From contig JAIQDT010003797.1 of the NCBI GenBank assembly GCA_021521415.1, forward strand, positions 186,001-250,000: a DNA stretch of 64,000 nucleotides. The letters run 5' to 3'. Under the pieces are notes generated by a model that saw nothing but the letters and a program-made list of their open reading frames with translations, had not been told where the DNA came from and did no database searches. A program made the position numbers and the translations under genes. This stretch comes from Bidens hawaiensis (lineage: Eukaryota > Streptophyta > Magnoliopsida > Asterales > Asteraceae). Positions 58,130 through 64,000 of this stretch are shown here, one piece after another. How positions within the stretch are numbered: the first letter of the stretch is position 1; each line of letters opens with the position of its first letter.

Positions 58130-60549
58130 TTTCAAGAAACAACAATGAAATGGATAAATCACTTTATACAAATGTGAATCCAAGAGTTTGAGTGTCAATT
58201 CAATTGACTTTATCTCAACATAATAGTGATTGTAGACGAGTAGCATTCACCATGATGGTGATGAATGTATTCATCAAAAGGATTTGGATTGAGACTTATG
58301 TTCAAATTCCATATAAGTCAATGGTGAATCCTTAAAGATCAACGGAAAAAAGAGTTATGTTCTTCAAATGAATAGAAAATTTATCTATGTGCCACATACA
58401 ATAACTTGTGAGACTTTCCTAAGTATTAACGTTTGGTGATTGCGAATAAGTCTCATAACTTTGTCTAAACTAAGGGTTAAATGTTTCAAAGTGATATTGT
58501 AATGGCTGAGAAGAATCAGAATGATGCATCTTCTGTTCACATACTAAAGTATTGTAGTCTAAAGCGTGCTAGACTAATACTTGTTAATTACAGTGCTTTG
58601 CGAAGACTAATTAACGTGGAACATTCAAATCATACATAAGAATGAATTTGTGTATAGAGAAGTTAAATAGGGGTTTCATTCAATTTAAGGAAATAATATA
58701 ACTCTTGAGGATCCTGAGTAGGGCCGGCCTAAGGGTGTGGCAGGATAGTCGACAGCCACAGGCCCGACACCCCGCTAGGCCTGAATTTTTTTTTATAAAA
58801 AAAATTATATGTATTTTTATGAAAAAAAATATGTATAATCAATGTTTCAACACAATTACATAACCACTAGTTTGGTTTAGTGTCAAAGAGGTATGACATC
58901 TAACCAAAGAGGTTGTGGGTTCTAGTCTTATTTGAGACATTTTTATGTTTATTTTTATACAAAAAGTTTTTACACAACTCAAATCATAACCAAGTAAGAT
59001 CACTTAAAATTAAATTGTTTAAACCCATCAAAATGTTCCTTTTGTTCAAGGCCCAAAAATATTTTCGCCTTTGACCAAAAAAAAAAAATTTGTCTTCTCG
59101 GAGCCGGTCCTGATTCTGAGTAGATCTCAACTTTCCAGATCCTCCTTGATGTGACTTAGAATCCTTCTATGTTTGGGATGGTTTGTTAACCACCTTATGC
59201 CAAACTTTAGCTTAAATGCAAGCAGTGATCGAAACTTATGATAAGTCATGCGTTCCTTTATTGGTAAAAATCGATGAACTCACTAATACAATGACGTTGT
59301 CTTTCACAAATCATTAGTGTCGATGTGTGGTCATATATAAAGTAAAAACAAACTATGTCAAAATGCTAGAAATATGGGGGATGGGAATTGAATAGAAATT
59401 GAGATAATTTCTCAAACCTGTGTAGATCTAAAGAGGTTTTCTTTCTCATGTGATTAAGTTAGATGATGTTATCCAATAACACTTCAATATGGGGTTGTCT
59501 TGCATTTGAACTTGGAATGTTATACAATAAAGATTATTGCAAACATGTGACCTGGCGGTGTACACAATGGTAATAACCAGCTAATTTAGTAATTAGACTT
59601 GAATTTCAGTTGGAAAAAATCAGAATCTAGATAGATGTATGATGTTTGGAAAAATGGAGATGTGTTTGGCTTAAAATGAGAACTGGGTTCTTCTAAAGAT
59701 AATCGTTATAACAAGATTCAGAATGAGTCTCAAGGTTACAGTCTTAGAGGATGACAATTGGCAATAGGCAATATTACCTTGCAAGGTAAGAACACATCAT
59801 AACAACTCATCTTAATTGCAATTATCTAGTATTGACTTGACGAATTCATATATAATGGTTTTGGATCCAACCAACCTGAGGGTTAATGAAAGATGGAGTT
59901 ATAGAATGAGTCTAAAACCTATGAAGAAAGTGAGTGCAATGGAATACCTAACCTATGAGATTGGAGATCCCAAGATCTAGGTTCAATACAACAACCTAAC
60001 CGAGTGAATGAAGGTCACTATAAAGGTATAGCTAATGTATATGTTTATATATAAGCTATAATATATGTTATATATATCCCCCTAAACTATAAAGGGTATT
60101 TAAATAACATCCTAGTCCAATCCCAGAACAACAATGACATGTTGTGAGGCTAAGCATAATGTATAATTTGTGTAAATCACCATAACCTTCGTGATTTTAA
60201 TGTTTTACGGATAATCACCTATTTGAAAGATTATTGGGGTCGCTTCGAATGAAATTGTGGGATGTGAAATTCCTAGAGGTTTTACAAAACCATAATAGTG
60301 TTCTTAGACCATAATGGACACGACAATAAGGGTATGTACCCGACTAGGAAGAGTATTCTGTCAAGTGTACTATCGTCTACAAAAATGGGGGCTTGTTTAA
60401 GGACATCGCGCCTACTAACTGCTAGGAGACTAAGTATACTTCACAAAGGAAGGTTCAAAGCTAACACCTACATATCCTGCAATACTCAACTGTCGAGGTT
60501 ACATTGGATATTTTATGTGTTTTGATCAATCTCCATTCATATGGGGGAT
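58130..60549. other. Non-coding DNA, possible interior of a pol-less LTR element
   Basis: No coding signal. It contains a MITE (58722-59115). It ends with an ATGGGGGAT tract directly before an LTR-like start at 60550, so part of it may be the 3' interior of a large non-coding LTR element. Confidence 0.4.
58722..59115. mobile_element. hAT-type MITE, 394 bp
   Basis: Perfect 8-bp target duplication CTGAGTAG (58714-58721 and 59116-59123). The ends are GC-rich and inversely related: GGCCGGCC at the left, and AGCCGGTCC at the right within ten bases of the end. An 8-bp TSD and non-coding AT-rich interior fit a hAT-derived MITE. A tRNA-like A box/B box pair lies inside at about 58869-58925. Confidence 0.75.
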
Positions 60550-61045
60550 TGTTGGAAGTTTAATAAAAAGTTAGTAGAGATTTAATTTAGTTGAATTTAT
60601 TTATTAGACTCTTCATATGTTGACTTGAAGATAAACTATTTAGTAGAGTCTTGTATGTTATTTTTTTAGACTTTATTAAAGTGTGAAGTCTTTAATTAAC
60701 TGAGACTCTTCACTCATCCATGACACATTTTATAAGGCTTTTTGAAAAAAGATGAGAGACATAACTATTGGAGATAGGGTGAGCACTTGAAGATTCATAT
60801 GCTTAAGAACTAAATCGAGATGGATACTCTCTACTCTAATTTTATCATCATCTTTATCTTTTCCGCTTACTCAAGAACACCATTATATTCATTGTAACCT
60901 CAGGCGTGTGGGCTTTCCCGACAATACATACTGCTTCGGCTGTTATACCGTGGGAGACAGACGGACTCTTTAGTAGAGTCCCAAAATTTGTTTTAAGGGA
61001 CTCGTGTTGAACACGAATCCTTAGCCACAACCATCAACATTAGTT
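60550..61045 (+). repeat. Copia-like LTR, + orientation
   Basis: It starts TGTTGGAAG after an ATGGGGGAT polypurine-like tract. It shares ordered motifs (ACTCTCTACTC, AACACCAT, then GACGGACTCTTTAGTAG) with the inverted copy at 61900-62445. The right end is approximate. Confidence 0.5.
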
Positions 61046-61899
61046 TGTCCGTTCTTGTAACAAAGGAACATACAAGAATATGATATCCTTGAAGAATACA
61101 CAAAAGATCGTTTGAGAATACGCGATTTAAGAAGCTTAGTCGATGACCAATGTGATGAACACACAAGACTAAGCTATTAATTACCTGAAGTACCCGATGA
61201 AGGCACCATATCTTATCAATTTTGAATATAAAAATTTGTATATTATATTCATTTTATTCTATTTTGTAAATGGTATTGTACTCGTATATTTCCCATTATT
61301 AACGAGAGTATCATTAGCGTTAATTTTATTTAATTTTTTAATAATAAAGTGACCAATATCCTTTAGTTAGAACCTAATTCAACACAGTTAAAAGTAAATT
61401 TTCTTAATATAACATTACTATACCTAAACTAAAATTTAAAAATGCTAACATTATATTTTTTAAGCAATAATAACATTAAAAGTTTTAACATTTTAAAAAG
61501 GTTTTTCTACAAAAACAAGTCAACTAAAAAAACCAAGTTAACAACCTTGAGACCTCTCGTTGTGGGCATTAATGGAGCCTACAAATTGGGTGGCAAGGCT
61601 TTAAAGCCCCTGTAGGATATGGGTCATAATATTATTTAAAAATAATGAAATAAAATAAGTGTAACGATACTCTTGTTATACAAGAGAAATATCGTAGTAT
61701 AATATCGTGCACAAAACCAAAAACAAAATAAATATAAAGAACAATTTATATTAATATAAAGATTCATGTTGATGTCTTTGATGAGAACTTCAACAGAAAC
61801 TTCATGACTCGAGTCTTCCACCCGTTGAGTATCTTCATGTTCGTCTTAGTTTTCCTTGGTGTGGCTACAGATTTTTATTCTTGGACCAACTCCATTAGC
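61046..61899. other. Spacer between inverted LTR-like copies
   Basis: AT-rich. No supported gene or RNA. Confidence 0.45.
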
Positions 61900-62445
61900 T
61901 GCAAAAAAACATGAACATAATAACATATATTGAGCGTTGGTTGAAGCACGTATTTAACACGCTTCCGTTAAAACATATTTTGGGTCACTACTAAAGAGTC
62001 CGTCTATCCAGGGTACAACAACCGGAACACTGTGTGTACTGCCGGAGATGGCACTCGCACCGGATATTGCATTAGGTAAAGTGGTGTTATTGAAAAGAAA
62101 TAAGGAAGAATAAGATAGTGATGGAAACGAGTAGAGAGTACTACTCTTTATAGGTTCTCACTTATGGGGTCTTCAAGTGTTCTCACTTCTCCAAGAATTA
62201 TTTTTCTTTCTTTGTCTCTCTATAAATGAGGCACAAAAGAACTCTCATATAAAGGCATGCATGGATAAAAAGTTACTTATTAATTATAAACTTAATATTA
62301 TAATTATTTAAGTCTCTAATAAGGTGACATAAATACTTTAATTAACAGACATAAAACATCAATTAAGAGTTTAGTCTTCAATTCACCACTTGAAGAGTCA
62401 TATTTAATAAAACTATCAAATATCCATTCACCATATTTTCCAACA
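61900..62445 (-). repeat. Copia-like LTR, - orientation
   Basis: Minus strand starts TGTTGGAAAATATGG at 62445, with a CTTGGGGT tract just outside. It is diverged from 60550-61045 but related. No matching partner LTR in the same orientation is visible. Confidence 0.45.
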
Positions 62446-63103
62446 ACCCCAAGCACTTTTTCAGGCCTTTAAAGTGAGGGGGCTTCAAGGCATTAACGCC
62501 GGACAGAGAAAGAAGTGTTGACAAATGAAGGGGGGGGATCAAAAGCATGAGACCCAAATCTAAAAGGGTGGTGTTTAAAGGGATTCAAACCATAACATAG
62601 GTTTAAGAGGGTTTTTTGATTAAAACTCCCATGACCGGCGTAACAGTAACGTAACACTTTAACATGGGTTTAAAACACCTTCATAACCAAATGGATATAC
62701 ATAAGGCTGTCATATATATTCGTAACCTGGAACCAGACCCGAATATCTATTAAGTCGAACTCAAAAGTACCTATATTCATGAAACCCAGACATGAATTTA
62801 ACAAACCCGAGTACAACCCGAACTAATACGAGTCGAGTACCGAGTACTTTTTAATGGGTTTCAGGTATACCCGAATAACCCGTTTGACTAAATCTTAAAT
62901 TATTGTATCTCGTGCTTTAGTCTATGCAGTAAATAATGTTGCCTATCCAAATGATGGGTAATGACGTGAAAAAATGTATAAAAAAGAAAAGAAAAGAAAA
63001 AAAGAAATCTTTTAGTTTTTAAATATCGCGTGGTTAATGGAGAAATTTTTACATTACATCTTACTAGTTTTGTTATATAGAATGTTTTAGAATACACACA
63101 CAC
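62446..63103. other. Intergenic DNA
   Basis: No gene. It includes a G-run at 62530-62537 and ACCCGAA/TACCCG repeats at about 62740-62880. Confidence 0.45.
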
Positions 63104-63771
63104 ATATATATATATGGAAAGGAACAAGAGATAAATCATTCTTAGAGAGAGAACTAGAGAACTAATAAAAAAGTATTTTTAATTTTATTAAAAAAATACT
63201 TTTAGATATTTTTTTCTTTCGTCATTCTTATATGGTGTTATTCTTCACCAAAAAAAAATATAAAAATAAAAAAAAAACTCGTTGTAATGCATATATACAA
63301 CATGTCGACTTTTTAATAATACATATGTGCAATAGTGTGTATTTTGATATGTGAAATTGTGTTGAATAGCATATATGCAATTGTTTGTATTATATATTTG
63401 CAATAGTGTTATATTATATACAAAATTAAAAAAAAAGTCGATATGATGCATATGTGCATTAGTGTTTTATTACGTATATGCATTAGTGTGCATTGCATAC
63501 AATAAATAATGTTGTATTCGCATATATTCAATAATGTGAATTGTATAAGGCAATTGTGTTGTATTATATGCAATAAAACACTATTGTATATAAAAAATAC
63601 ACATTATTGCATATATGCACTACAACGAAAGTTTTTTTTAAGGAACAATATCAACTTGTTAGAATGACGAAACAAAAAGAAATCAAAAAATATTTGTTTA
63701 AAAAAAAGTTAAAAATAATTCTTTATTATTTCTCTAGTTCTTTCTTTAATGAGAGTTCTCTCTAGATCTCA

Positions 63772-63790
<19 letters not shown>
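63104..63790. mobile_element. AT-rich element with long imperfect inverted termini
   Basis: 63104-63185 (AGAGAGAACTAGAGAACTAATAAA-type) is the imperfect inverse of 63700-63790. Between them GCATATATGCAATAGTGT-like units repeat in both orientations. It is flanked by TA runs on both sides. This is probably a MITE inserted in a TA microsatellite; the superfamily is unknown. Confidence 0.5.

Positions 63791-63846
<56 letters not shown>
63776..63846. repeat. (TA)n microsatellite
   Basis: About 35 TA units, directly after the inverted terminus of the AT-rich element. Confidence 0.95.
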
Positions 63847-63854
<8 letters not shown>

Positions 63855-64000
63855 AAAATTTATGCTCAATATACCTTGTATATAGAAAAAAATACATGTT
63901 ATTTACAATTGTATGTATCTTTAACAAGAAAAGCATTTCATCACTGATTAGTGTTAACGTGGCTCGCCTTTGATCATTGTTAACATGACTTGTTAAAGGA

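Noticed and set aside
58869..58925. A genuine tRNA gene
   Set aside because: A and B box-like stretches are seen, but I could not read a cloverleaf with acceptor pairing; it is better treated as part of the MITE.
1..64000. A previously undescribed defence or toxin-type gene system
   Set aside because: Every multi-gene arrangement here resolves into LTR retrotransposon parts or the FAD2 cluster.

Overview
The window is nuclear DNA of a flowering plant, most likely a member of the Asteraceae. The evidence is nested LTR retrotransposons with Met-tRNA primer sites, AT-rich intergenic DNA, GT-AG introns, a TATA-driven gene with a 5'-UTR intron, and a cluster of FAD2-like desaturases of the diverged type that expanded in that family. 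Three quarters or more of the 64 kb is transposable element. The only convincing intact host gene is a FAD2-like membrane desaturase at 21.5-22.6 kb.

Layout. (1) 1-20.6 kb is the 3' part of a Ty3/gypsy element of the Tat type: a decayed pol on the + strand, a spliced antisense ORF (Transposase_28 / putative gypsy-type domain) with its own TATA box, then one LTR. A 12.0-kb Ty1/copia element (5137-17136, - strand, 422-bp LTRs, TSD ATAAC) sits inside an exon of the antisense ORF. (2) 20.6-24.6 kb holds the FAD2-like gene with promoter, 5'-UTR intron and 3' flank. (3) 24.6-33.3 kb holds minus-strand gypsy LTRs of about 2.6 kb around a gag-only interior; a second truncated interior follows and ends at a microhomology junction with a FAD2 3' fragment. 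(4) 33.3-38.6 kb holds that FAD2 3' relic, a 98-bp near-perfect hairpin, and a third FAD2 copy, dead and lacking its 3' end, between 0.37-kb direct repeats. (5) 38637-58124 is a second copia element (- strand, TSD AATAG) with an extra gag-like copy at its 3' end. It is split by a + strand gypsy element (41269-50202) with 2.8-kb LTRs that carry minisatellites. (6) 58.1-64 kb is non-coding: a hAT-type MITE with an 8-bp TSD, an inverted pair of related LTRs, and an AT-rich inverted-repeat element.

Biology. One working desaturase candidate remains from at least three copies. Its features (Gly before the first His box, HRTHH, HTVHH) suggest a diverged FAD2 (acetylenase, conjugase or similar) rather than a housekeeping oleate desaturase. 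The other copies were broken by truncation, rearrangement and small indels among retrotransposons. No recognised defence or CRISPR-type system is present. The most unusual signals are (a) a family of inverted GGCGAAGTT/AACTTCGCC motifs confined to the non-coding parts and LTRs of the first copia element, (b) non-coding blocks shared by the two copia families downstream of pol, and (c) the spliced antisense gene. All coordinates, splice sites and identities were read by eye; none was computed.
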